Shown here in pieces: positions 46,390-54,776 of a stretch of 64,000 nt of DNA (position 1 is its first letter; every line of letters starts with the position of its first letter). The DNA comes from an uncultured Gammaproteobacteria bacterium (GTDB lineage Bacteria > Pseudomonadota > Gammaproteobacteria > Eutrophobiales > Eutrophobiaceae). The notes beneath the pieces were generated by a model. That model was not told where the DNA came from. It worked only from the letters and a program-made list of their open reading frames with translations, and searched no databases. Location: assembly GCA_943788815.1 (NCBI GenBank), contig CALSRS010000001.1:1921501-1985500 (forward strand), written 5' to 3'. Position numbers and translations under genes: made by a program.

Positions 46390-46671
46390 TTAGTCCGTGC
46401 GGCTAGTGACTTCCAGCAGGTGATAACCGAACTGGGTTTTAACTGGCCCTTGCACTACATTGACTTCGTCGTTAAAGACTACCTCGTCAAATTCCTTGAC
46501 CATTTGTTTTGGACCAAATTCACCCAGGTCTCCTCCTGATTTCCCTGAAGGACAACTTGAATATTGCCTGGCAAGCTCGGCAAAGTCTGCACCGTCGGCT
46601 ATTTGCTGTTTCAGGTCCGCACATTTTTCTTCAGTATCCACCAGGATATGCCTTGCACTTGCTCTCGCCAT
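46390..46671 (-). CDS. ppiC: Parvulin-type peptidyl-prolyl isomerase
   Basis: A 93-residue single-domain parvulin. ASARHILVDTEEKCADLKQQI, FAELARQYSSCPSGKSGGDLG, FGPKQMVKEFDEVVF and the C-terminal FGYHLLEVTSR give the full PpiC fold with the conserved active-site histidines, Cys and Phe. No signal peptide, so cytosolic like E. coli PpiC. The frame is open further upstream, but GGAG precedes the ATG pair at 46674/46671. Confidence 0.93.
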   Translation of the reverse strand: MARASARHILVDTEEKCADLKQQIADGADFAELARQYSSCPSGKSGGDLGEFGPKQMVKEFDEVVFNDEVNVVQGPVKTQFGYHLLEVTSRTD

Positions 46672-46795
46672 CATTTTCTCCAGTTTGGTATAAATGGTCA
46701 TTGTACCTTTAATGGTATGCGGTGTCATACCGTGGTTTACCTGTCTTTTTCCATTCCTCCGAAGGCCACCAGCAATTCCTCGACCAGGTGAAGAG

Positions 46796-46850
46796 ATATT
46801 TGGGGTCAGAGTGAAAACTCGAAAGTTACTTTTACTCTGACCCTAATTAA
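46796..46850. repeat. 54-bp hairpin repeat, left copy flanking the pirin gene
   Basis: ATATTTGGGGTCAGAGTGAA ... TTACTTTTACTCTGACCCTA. The arms GGGTCAGAGT and ACTCTGACCC are inverse copies. It is nearly identical, in the same orientation, to the copy at 47781-47835. Confidence 0.85.
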
Positions 46851-46910
46851 AGTACGTCATCAGTATGAGAAAAATCTGTCCGTAACAATGCTGCCCTATA
46901 TAATGTGAGT

Positions 46911-47782
46911 ATGAATCAACATCCAAAAATAGTTAATGCTACAAAGCTTGGCAATATCGGTCTGCGCCTAATCGGCACTACAGATATTGATGGACAAGGT
47001 ACTGCACATGAAATTGCGCAGGTGGACCCCATTGTTTTGTTTGATTTTGCAAAATTCAAAGCCAGTAAGGAATCAGAATTTCGTCCCCATCCCCACCTGG
47101 GACTAACAGCCATGAGTTTTATGCCCCAGAATGGAACCTGGAAAGCATGGGACAGTTTAAAGGGTGACACGGATGAGGTTTTAAAACCAGGCGGGCTATA
47201 TTATGTCCATGCGGGGACTTCTGCATTTCATCATGAATTCGCTGCACCTGAATCAGCAGATTCGGGAGAAGAGATCGAGTTTATTCAACTTGTTTGGAAC
47301 GCCACGGATGAAAAATATGTTAAAACACTGATTCTGCGCAAATACGTGTCATGGCGGGTGAATTCTGTGGCGTTTCGTCCGTCCAACCTTTCACTCACAG
47401 AAAAATAATCTATAGCTATATTCATTTACATCCAGGTAAAAATTTAGAAGTTGATATTCCGGAAAACATGAACGGGATTGTCTTTCCAATTGAAGGTGAT
47501 ATTACGGTGAGTGGCACAACACTGAATCAACAACAGATGCTGATATTCGATGCTGGCACGGCAGATCTAACATTGAAAAACGCTGATGCAAATCATTCAG
47601 CACGATTAATCATTGCCGCGGGTGAGCCAGTTAATAAATCATTTCATAAACTTATAGGGTTAGGAGGGTTTATTATTGGTGATGATGAACAATCAATTCG
47701 GGATGAGATGCAAGCCTTGAGCGCCCAGACCGAGCAGTTAAAAAAAGAAATTCCCCAATACTTCCCAACGAAGTACCTTTGA
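46911..47782 (+). pseudogene. Pirin family protein gene with a frameshift
   Basis: Two overlapping frames together give a pirin of about 290 residues. The first (to 47408) has VDPIVLFDFAKF, FRPHPHLGLTAMSFM and YYVHAGTSAFHHEF, with the His ligands of the pirin N-terminal cupin. The second continues with NTDSAQIRVMAGEFCGV, IYSYIHLHPGKNLEVDIP and INKSFHK-type C-terminal sequence. The shift lies between about 47310 and 47326 in an A-rich stretch (GATGAAAAATATGTTAAAAC), consistent with one lost base. As given, the first frame ends 30 residues after the shift, so a full protein is not made unless this is a sequencing error. Pirins are Fe-binding proteins, some with quercetinase activity. Confidence 0.8.
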
Positions 47783-47835
47783 TATTTAGGGTCAGAGTAA
47801 AAATTCGAAAGTAATGTTTACTCTGGTCCTAATTA
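47781..47835. repeat. 54-bp hairpin repeat, right copy flanking the pirin gene
   Basis: ATATTTAGGGTCAGAGTAAA ... TTTACTCTGGTCCTAATTA. It begins within or just after the pirin stop codon and ends at the RidA-like stop. About 47 of 54 positions match the copy at 46796. Confidence 0.85.
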
Positions 47836-48282
47836 CTAAGGCAGGATAGCGATGGCTTCGATCTCAACCTTATAGGCGGGATCCGCCAATTGTACAACCT
47901 CGAACGATGAGCTTGCCGGTCTGTGATTTCCAAAATGTTTGGCGCGTATGGCCCTCACTTCCGGGCTCTGATACTCGTCCATGTTGGTAACAAAGGTCGT
48001 AATCTTGGCGAGGTTGCTGATGTCGGCTCCTTGTGACTTGAGCGCCGTGGTTACGTTGACTAATGTCTGGTCCAACTGCTCCTCCATGCTTGGTCCCACG
48101 ATCTGTCCATCGGCATTGCGGCCCACCTGCCCTGAAATGAAAAGGATATTTCCTGCCTTGACCACGTGTGAGTATCGCGTTGGGGTGGGTATCCCTTCAG
48201 GATTTGTAAACTCGAGCATCTGAGCATAGGCTGGATTAACTGCCAACAAAACTAATATGGTTATTGCCAGGCTTCTTTTCAT
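47836..48282 (-). CDS. Exported RidA-family (YjgF/Rid) protein
   Basis: A 148-residue Rid protein with a signal peptide (ITILVLLAVNPAYAQ). The Rid core follows: RYSHVVKAGNILFISGQVGRN, MEEQLDQTLVNVTTALKSQGAD, KITTFVTNMDEY and ASSSFEVVQLADPAYKVEIEAIA. RidA has an arginine before the final VEIE segment for enamine/imine hydrolysis; here the corresponding place is PASSSFEVVQLA and the arginine is not obvious, so it may belong to a Rid subgroup without that activity. Export is unusual, since RidA acts on cytosolic enamines. It is on the same strand as the broken amidohydrolase, downstream of it. Confidence 0.85.
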   Translation of the reverse strand: MKRSLAITILVLLAVNPAYAQMLEFTNPEGIPTPTRYSHVVKAGNILFISGQVGRNADGQIVGPSMEEQLDQTLVNVTTALKSQGADISNLAKITTFVTNMDEYQSPEVRAIRAKHFGNHRPASSSFEVVQLADPAYKVEIEAIAILP

Positions 48283-48305
48283 GAATCACCTCCAGAACTG
48301 ATGAA

Positions 48306-48426
48306 AAATATTTGGGGTCAGAGTAAAAACTCTAAACTAAAAGGGGCCGGAGTGATTTATTTTTAACCACTCCGACCTTTTATATTTTTATCTACCAGGG
48401 TCAGAGTTTTTACTCTGACCCCGTAT
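48306..48426. repeat. Compound GGGGTCAGAG repeat overlapping the amidohydrolase 3' end
   Basis: Three arms are visible: TTTGGGGTCAGAGTAAAAAC (48311), an imperfect inverted pair GGGGCCGGAGTG / CACTCCGACC (48343-48378), and a perfect hairpin GGGTCAGAG / CTCTGACCC (48398-48406 and 48413-48421). The last one contains the stop codon and last codons of the amidohydrolase copy. Confidence 0.8.
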
Positions 48427-50464
48427 ATTCCCATTCAGGATCTTTGTAGATTACTTCATCTCCAACTACCGTCATTAGCATTTTATTGTCCTCAATTTCT
48501 GCAACGGGAACGGAAAAGAAATCACGATCGAGCACAACGAAGTCGGCCAATTTTCCTCGTTCCAGTGTGCCTGCCATATTTTCTGCAAAGAGCCATTCCG
48601 ATGCACGGCTGGTATATAATCTCAATGCGGTTGTTCGGTTAACCGCTTCTTCGGGCATGACTATCTCACCTTTGGCATGTTCATCGCTGGGGTCTTTTAC
48701 CTCCCGGGTAATAAACATGGATATATCCCGGAAGTAAATACTAGGATCCAGCTCATGTCCGCCTTCGCCAACGACCTTCACGCCTGCCTCAAGCAAGGTT
48801 TTCGTTGGTGCAAGAAATTCCAAACCTTCAGGTCCATATCGCTTGACCTGAACAAGCGATTCAGCAACATCACTGGGTCGTATGGGGACATAAAAGTTAT
48901 AGTCAATCATGGTTTGCATAACATCCGGGACTTTGCCGACAGCACCGCCGTGTGCAAAGGATAATCTTAAATTGCGAATATCATCCATGCTCATTCTTGC
49001 ATCCTGGCGCGCTTTGTCTATCCAAGCAGCATGGAGACGAAACTGTTCACTACCAAAAGAATGCATACTGAAGATACGCCAGCCGGCTTTAATCGCTGGA
49101 ATCAAAACCTGATTGATTCGATAGTTCTCTATATCCATACATTGTTCTCTATCCTTAAGACCGGGCGAACCTGGCAGATCCTCACCAAAACAGGCAACAC
49201 GCCGTGAATCGCCACTTCCTCCATCTGTAATTCCCATGGGCCAGAACCACGGATTCGCTTCTGGTGGCCCCCAGTGACTACCCAGTTGAACAGGTAACTG
49301 TGGATGATTGGGATAAAGAAGTGGGGTACGGAGCATTTCGTAGCCATAGCCAAACCGCACTGGCAGCCGCTTGTCCTCACGCAATATCTCATAGAAGGCC
49401 GTTAGTGTACGGCCATTCTCAATACTGGATGAAATCATGGTCAAGCCGGCTTCTGCATAATGCTCCATCACTTTTTTCAACCATCCCCTGTACATATCCC
49501 TGGGAACTCGGGGTGGGAACACTGTGGTTACCCATGCGCCAGAATCATTCAGAACACCTCCGATCAAACCTCGGTCACCTCCGTTTTCTGTTAAGGAGGT
49601 CATTGCATTTGCCGCAGCAATAAAACCTGGCCACACGTCAATCGTTTTTTCCAAAGCCAACTTGTTCATGACGGCAACATTATGACTACAATGTTGACCA
49701 TGATGTGGATATTTTTCGGACCAGGCACATCCCTGTTCGAGATGTACGTGCAGATCATCCTCTCGGTCACGGGCGATATTTTTACTGAACAAGGTAAAGA
49801 AGGGGTTAATATTGTGATCGTCTGAGGAACTTGGTGCCGCTGCCTGCGGTACGCTCAACGGTTCAACGAGACTTTTTCCATCAGGTTCAACACGGATCCG
49901 GATTACCACACCCCTTTGCCTCACTGCGCTAGTACCACGACCGTTTTGCATTACAGCAGGATTATTTGGAACGACGCGGGTCAAATCATCCAGGGTAAAA
50001 GCATTTACCTTATATATTCCATCCGTCATTGCAGACTGGTCGGGATATACATCGTGCTCTTCTAATGTAATAAGATTTATATGTACCCATTCTCCCGATT
50101 CCGGAGGATATGTTTGAAGCTTCTGACTCAATTTTTCGAGTACATCGGATGGTTCTTCTCCTATTTCCAATGTCACTGTCATATGCAGACCGGGGGCTAA
50201 TTGATAAGAATCTCGTATAACCTGAACACTGGGCGTCTCATTAAGCGTCGTTTCTGGATGGACATGAGTTTCTATCAGACCAGGAATAACGGTCTTACCT
50301 TTAACATCCATTATTCGTGTGGAAGGACCAGCGAGGCTTCTTATATAAGCATCACTACCAAGATCCAGGATCGTTCCATCCCTTATCGCCATCGCCTGCA
50401 CGATGGACCCAGGATCGGCTGACATTATGTCGGTGTTATCCATGGTGACGATATTGCCATTGAT
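48410..50464 (-). pseudogene. Third amidohydrolase, main part, cut off from its 5' end by an IS element
   Basis: About 680 codons of a YtcJ-like amidohydrolase closely related to the copy at 1-1971: the same PGSI.QAMAIRDG.ILDLG, ETHVHPETTLNE (HVH), HVHLEQGCAW, FSMHSFGSEQF and FAHGGAVGK. The signal peptide and first 46 residues lie on the far side of the insertion element, at 51969-52109. Read back from the main part, the frame meets a stop inside the element at 50474-50476. An internal ATG at 50443 could start a 677-residue product without export signal. The C-terminus ends YTGSE plus stop, encoded by the repeat at 48398; in the paralogue the same region reads VWTPQIRNN, so the original end has been replaced. 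Confidence 0.9.
50456..50464. repeat. Target-site duplication, left copy (GCCATTGAT)
   Basis: GCCATTGAT here and at 51969-51977 flank the insertion element exactly. On the coding strand it is ATCAATGGC, codons I-N-G of the amidohydrolase. Confidence 0.85.
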
Positions 50465-50537
50465 TGTAAGTCGTCAAAAGATTTGGGACAAAATAGCGTA
50501 AATATTAAGAGAGACTTTTAACTATTATAGTCTTGTT

Positions 50538-51524
50538 TCACTGATTTATATATATTCTTAAATTTTCCTTTCTCCTCTGTTGTAATGTTTCGTATTTGAT
50601 AATGGTTCTTCTATCCATAATTTCATGATAGCGGCCAAAATACATATCTGCCGGCGTAATATTATCAAGTGACTCATGGTAACGTTCATGATTGTAGTAT
50701 TGTACAAATTGCCGGATAGCATGTTCGAGTTCCCACGGATAATAATAGTGCTCCAGCTTCACGACGTTCTTCATGGAGCGGTGATATCGCTCTATCTTGC
50801 CTTGTGTCATGGGATGGTACGGTGCGCCACGGGTGTGTTGCATCTGATATTTACTCAGATAATCCTTCAATTCCGAGGAGATATAACAAGGCCCGTTATC
50901 ACTCAGTAAGCGAGGTCGGTGTTTGACCGTTATCTCGTTGACTCCCGTGGTCTCAATCGCCGCATCCAGCGTCTGCTTCACGTCATCAGCTGCCATGCTG
51001 GTTGTTAACTTCCAGGCAATGATGTAGCGGGAGTAATCATCTAGAACAGTGGACAGGTAATACCACCCCCAACCAACAATACGAAAGTAGGTGAAGTCAG
51101 TCTGCCAAAGCTCGTTGACTCGTCGTGTTGGATTCTGAAACGAATCACCCGCTTGCATCAGGATATAAGCAGGACTGGTAATGAGATCGTACTGCTTTAA
51201 CAGTCGATAAACGCTGGATTCCGAGATGAAGTAGTTGTGCTCATCGGTGATGGTCCAGGCAAGTTCCCGAGGCGATTTGTCAGGGTACTGTAACGCGAGC
51301 TCCAGACACTGCTCCTTCACCATCTCAGGTATCTTATTCCAGAACTGTCTCGGGGACCGATTATCTGGCTCCAGGCCCTCTGGACCATCATCCAGGTATT
51401 GCCGATACCAACGATAGAAACTGCTGCGGCTCACACCTAACTCGGCCAGAGTGCGTTTCACGGGTAATTCCGACGCCTCTACCAAGCGGATCACTTCCAG
51501 CTTTTCAGCTGCTGAAAGACTCAT
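50538..51524 (-). CDS. IS3-family transposase OrfB (DDE integrase domain)
   Basis: A 328-residue transposase. An N-terminal helix-turn-helix (LAELGVSRSSFYRWYRQYL) is followed by a linker with a HTH_21-like segment (SPRELAWTITDEHNYFISESSVYRLLKQYDL) and an rve catalytic core with the acidic residues in LWQTDFTYF, LLSDNGPCY and GKIERYHRSMKN. The C-terminus has QYYNHERYHESLDNITPADMYFGR, typical of the family. It overlaps orfA as ATGA. All catalytic motifs are intact, so the element may be active. Confidence 0.93.
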   Translation of the reverse strand: MSLSAAEKLEVIRLVEASELPVKRTLAELGVSRSSFYRWYRQYLDDGPEGLEPDNRSPRQFWNKIPEMVKEQCLELALQYPDKSPRELAWTITDEHNYFISESSVYRLLKQYDLITSPAYILMQAGDSFQNPTRRVNELWQTDFTYFRIVGWGWYYLSTVLDDYSRYIIAWKLTTSMAADDVKQTLDAAIETTGVNEITVKHRPRLLSDNGPCYISSELKDYLSKYQMQHTRGAPYHPMTQGKIERYHRSMKNVVKLEHYYYPWELEHAIRQFVQYYNHERYHESLDNITPADMYFGRYHEIMDRRTIIKYETLQQRRKENLRIYINQ

Positions 51525-51880
51525 TCGTCTTCCCAGGTCGACTCCAAGCCAAGCACACTTTTTTTAAGTACCTCGTTCTTCAGCATGATGTCAGCCACCA
51601 GGCGTTTGAGCTGGTCATTTTCTTTCTTCAGGTCGGTCACTTCAGTGGAGTTTGCTTCCCGTTTTATATCGCCCGCCAGACGCTGTTTACCCGCTTCCAG
51701 GAACTCCTTACTCCAGCGGTAATACACGTTTTGATTCAATCCTTCACGGCGACACAGCTCGGCAATGCTTTCTTCTCCACGCATCCCTTCCAGTACAATT
51801 CGGATCTTTTCTTCAGAGGAATACTTCTTACGGGTACGACGACGTATATCTTTAACTAATTTCTCGCTATTATTGCTCAT
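51521..51880 (-). CDS. IS3-family OrfA
   Basis: A 119-residue helix-turn-helix protein (KYSSEEKIRIVLEGMRGEES, then ELCRREGLNQNVYYRWSKEF) with a C-terminal coiled-coil/leucine zipper (TDLKKENDQLKRLVADIMLKN). Two ways to express orfB are visible: reinitiation at the ATGA overlap, and a -1 frameshift at A7G (51560-51566 on the other strand), after which the frame is open into orfB without a stop. Confidence 0.92.
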   Translation of the reverse strand: MSNNSEKLVKDIRRRTRKKYSSEEKIRIVLEGMRGEESIAELCRREGLNQNVYYRWSKEFLEAGKQRLAGDIKREANSTEVTDLKKENDQLKRLVADIMLKNEVLKKSVLGLESTWEDE

Positions 51881-51968
51881 AATGAGACTCCTATTTATAA
51901 GTTTAACTTATCAGAAGTCTCTCTTAGAAATCAGCTCAATTCTGTCTCATATGCTTTGACGGGATACA

Positions 51969-52109
51969 GCCATTGATCACAATTGTGTCAGCGTAGTGTA
52001 AAACTCTCTCCGGGATAGTGCCGGATGACTGTGCAGAAGCAAAATGTATATTTGAAATGGTAAGAACGGCTAATGCTGCCGCTTGTAAATAGCTGAATCG
52101 ATTTTTCAT
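51969..52109 (-). pseudogene. 5' fragment of the third amidohydrolase
   Basis: ATG 52109, preceded by AGGGGGAATTC, encodes a signal peptide (MKNRFSYLQAAALAVLTIS ... ASAQ) and the start of the mature enzyme (VLHYADTIVING), then meets the insertion element. These residues align with residues 1-40 of the copy at 1-1971 and complete the main part at 48410-50464. Beyond the border translation continues for 11 codons of element sequence and stops. Confidence 0.9.
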
Positions 52110-52167
52110 GAATTCCCCCTGTGTCACTTAACATCTAAATCTAAAGGACTATGTGTATCGCGTCAAA

Positions 52168-52222
52168 GAGATATTTGGGGTCACAGTAAAAACGCTGATA
52201 ATTGGAGTCAGAGCCCTTTTAG
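52168..52222. repeat. Degenerate GGGGTCACAGTAAAA repeat
   Basis: ATATTTGGGGTCACAGTAAA (52171) is followed by ATTGGAGTCAGAGCCC (52202) and TTGGAGTCAGGAC (52232). These lie upstream of the amidohydrolase fragment and downstream of the TonB receptor gene, in the same pattern of separators. The remaining sequence up to 52376 shows no gene. Confidence 0.65.
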
Positions 52223-52376
52223 AAATCAACACAGATTGGAGTCAGGACTTGCAATAGTACATGGCAATGCAAGACTTGACCCTAGAATATGATGAAGGGA
52301 GATACGGTTATCACTAGAATTTCCACCGGGCGTACATTACCAGGCTGCCCCCGTAATGTTACCTAGGCCAATCCCG

Positions 52377-54506
52377 CTAGAAAGATCCATTTACACTCAG
52401 AATAAATCGCCTTCCCCCAGTATAAGCGGTTACTTCCTCTGTTTCAATTGGCGTCAGTCCGCGTAATCCGGAATAAATCACCCTGTTGCGGGTTTCTGTG
52501 GAGTCAATTAAATTTCGTACATCCAGCCTGAATTTCAGTCCGAACCAACGGGTAGTTTCTGTGTACATATTAAACATTACCCTGTCATCCCGGGTATCCA
52601 GCTCATTAACATTATAGCTCGTACGTTCGGCATTAAATGAAATGTCCCACCCCCAGGCCATCTCCTGGGCATCAAGATCTTGCCTGAAATCAACTCGCGC
52701 CTCGTACTCAACATCTGATCCAAACGAACGCCTGTTGAAGTACCCTCCATCAACGCTGGATAATTTTCTTGATTCACCGGTTACCGGGTCTGTCACTTTT
52801 GAGTCCTGCCAGTACAAATCAAAATCGAGTCGTGAATTATTCAGGCCAAGTTTCTCCAGCGGCATGCTACTTTCAAACATTATGCCCCACCGACGGCCAT
52901 TACCGATATTACCAGCGGCTTCATTTGTGTCTGATAAGGGCAGGAGGTCCTGGACGTCGGTAATCCAGTGATGGAATGCCGTAAGTTTGTATACACCAAG
53001 TTCCTCAGTTCGTTGCTCATAACTTAACTGGCCGACCCAGGTCGTCTCCGGACGGAGGTTAGGATTTCCAAGTGCGACATCATCATCCTCAAACACGGTT
53101 GAACTGACAAAGTCATCAAAATCCAGTTGGGATACCTTCCGTTCAATTCGCAATCGTGTCTGACGTGATTCATCAGGTGAATAACTCAACATTGAGTAAG
53201 GTTTTAAAAAGAAAAAATTACGGGCTAAATTTTCATCTCCAGTTTGTTTAATTCTTGATACCTCTGCCCCGAGACCATAATCAAATTCAAGGGATGTATT
53301 TGCCCAGGTTTCATGCAACAGGATATCACCGCGCATCTCTTCAACCCGGGTATTGGCGCCGGGCACAGAAATGTCTATTGGACCTTTCCCGGTATCACTG
53401 GTTTCAATTTCGGCATTTTCGAGGACATTATAAGCCGCTTCCATACTCAACTGGGGGGAATGCCTCGGCCAACCTGTCCACACAAACTCAGAGCGCAGTA
53501 TTGCCTCCGATTCAAACGTATCAGTATCTTTTAAACGGGTCCTGAAGAATTCACCTGTACCCATAAACTGCTGTTTAGAATCCATCGTGTTTTGATCATC
53601 CTGGACATACAGAAGGATAAATTTACCGGCAAGATTAGAAAGCAGTTGGCGCTCAAAATCAAACCCCAGTTCCACTTCCAGCTCATCCTCGTTTTCAACT
53701 TCCAGCGCGGTGGGTGTCATGGCAGCAGGGGCAGGAAATATAGAAGTTGAAATAAAATCTTCATCAGCATTTTGGTAACCTATCTTCGCATTGAAATGAA
53801 TATCTGTATCCATCAATAACGTGGTGCCATTCAAATTACTGATCAGTCTTATTCCTTTTCTGAGGTTATTGTCTGCGGTAGCGTCTGTTCGCTTACGCGA
53901 GGCATTGAACCGGCTTTCTGTTCCCTCATCCGCTCGTGCAAAGCGGGTCACCTCAAAACCAAGATTGTAGTCCACAGACTGCCACGTATCTGCTATTGAA
54001 ATATTGCCGTTAAGTGGAACCGTATCAAACACAGGACTCTTACCTACCCTGGTCTCCCATCTTATTGATGCAGGGGAATCATCGCTCAATATGACGTTGA
54101 CGACTTCCACCTGACCTTGTAGTTCAACATCGCGCACTGCACCCCGTATCATCTCGATCCTGTCGACCTTGCTTGCTGGAATACGGTCAAGAATGTTAGA
54201 TGGTTGGTCTTGCTTGACTGTGGGACGACGGCCATCGATAAGCACATTTCCTGAGGTCCCGCCGAAACCACGACCTTCGCCGCCATTATCGATCCTGAAA
54301 CCAGGGACTTGTTCAACCATATCAAGTGCAGTGTTGGGTTGGTACATATCAAAGAAACTGGAGGGATAGTGAATCACACCGCTCCTGTCGTCATCTGTGT
54401 CTGGATTAAGCGCAACAAGCATGCCCTCCTGGGACAGTGAATTAGCGATGCCGGCCATCCAGATACAAGGAACCAGGAGAATCGAAAATAAAATTATTTT
54501 TGTCAT
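52377..54506 (-). CDS. TonB-dependent outer-membrane receptor
   Basis: About 709 residues from ATG 54506. The N-terminus (ILFSILLVPCIWMAGIANSLS) is a signal peptide; the plug domain spans about 45-160 (MYQPNTALDMVEQVPGFRI, GNVLIDGRRPTVKQDQPSNI, LDRIPASKVDRIEMIRG). The rest is a beta-barrel with alternating strands ending in the terminal aromatic F (RRFILSVNGSF). The start is uncertain by up to 17 codons. It is the only receptor here and lies between the exported amidohydrolase and the exported alpha/beta hydrolase. No Fur box is visible upstream, so a non-iron substrate is possible. Confidence 0.88.
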   Translation of the reverse strand: MTKIILFSILLVPCIWMAGIANSLSQEGMLVALNPDTDDDRSGVIHYPSSFFDMYQPNTALDMVEQVPGFRIDNGGEGRGFGGTSGNVLIDGRRPTVKQDQPSNILDRIPASKVDRIEMIRGAVRDVELQGQVEVVNVILSDDSPASIRWETRVGKSPVFDTVPLNGNISIADTWQSVDYNLGFEVTRFARADEGTESRFNASRKRTDATADNNLRKGIRLISNLNGTTLLMDTDIHFNAKIGYQNADEDFISTSIFPAPAAMTPTALEVENEDELEVELGFDFERQLLSNLAGKFILLYVQDDQNTMDSKQQFMGTGEFFRTRLKDTDTFESEAILRSEFVWTGWPRHSPQLSMEAAYNVLENAEIETSDTGKGPIDISVPGANTRVEEMRGDILLHETWANTSLEFDYGLGAEVSRIKQTGDENLARNFFFLKPYSMLSYSPDESRQTRLRIERKVSQLDFDDFVSSTVFEDDDVALGNPNLRPETTWVGQLSYEQRTEELGVYKLTAFHHWITDVQDLLPLSDTNEAAGNIGNGRRWGIMFESSMPLEKLGLNNSRLDFDLYWQDSKVTDPVTGESRKLSSVDGGYFNRRSFGSDVEYEARVDFRQDLDAQEMAWGWDISFNAERTSYNVNELDTRDDRVMFNMYTETTRWFGLKFRLDVRNLIDSTETRNRVIYSGLRGLTPIETEEVTAYTGGRRFILSVNGSF

Positions 54507-54625
54507 GGAATTTAACCGGCACATCTTGTTATGGCTGCAAATATTTACAGGCGACAATTATGCAATGACTGTGTGGAGTAAATGTGAGAGTAATGTGAAA
54601 ATTGAGTGAAGAGATTGATACGGAT

Positions 54626-54720
54626 ATTTGGGGTCACAGTAAAAACTATTTTCAAGATTTACGAATATATAGGGGACAGACCACGTTTTTAAATTAAATT
54701 AACGGTTTGTCCTATATAAT
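54626..54720. repeat. Compound repeat between the TonB receptor and the hydrolase
   Basis: ATATTTGGGGTCACAGTAAA (54625) is followed by TATATAGGGGACAGACCACG (54669-54688), which pairs with GGTTTGTCCTATATAA (54704-54719) to form an imperfect hairpin. It lies between divergent genes, so it could carry promoter function in addition. Confidence 0.7.
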
Positions 54721-54776
54721 TTCAAAGATACAAATATTTTCATTCATTCCTTCCAAGATCAGCAAGGAGTTGCCAG

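Larger units (their letters stand above)
50465..51968 (-). mobile_element. IS3-family insertion sequence, 1504 bp
   Basis: Ends are TGTAAGTCGTCAAAAGATTT (from 50465) and, as the inverse of the right end, TGTATCCCGTCAAAGCATAT (from 51968); about 22 of the first 30 positions agree. The element has TG...CA termini and two genes, orfA and orfB. It is flanked by GCCATTGAT at 50456-50464 and 51969-51977, a 9-base target duplication inside an amidohydrolase gene. IS3 elements usually make 3-5 base duplications, so nine is long. The two flanks join in frame on removal of the element and one copy, giving VINGNIVTMDN. Confidence 0.92.
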
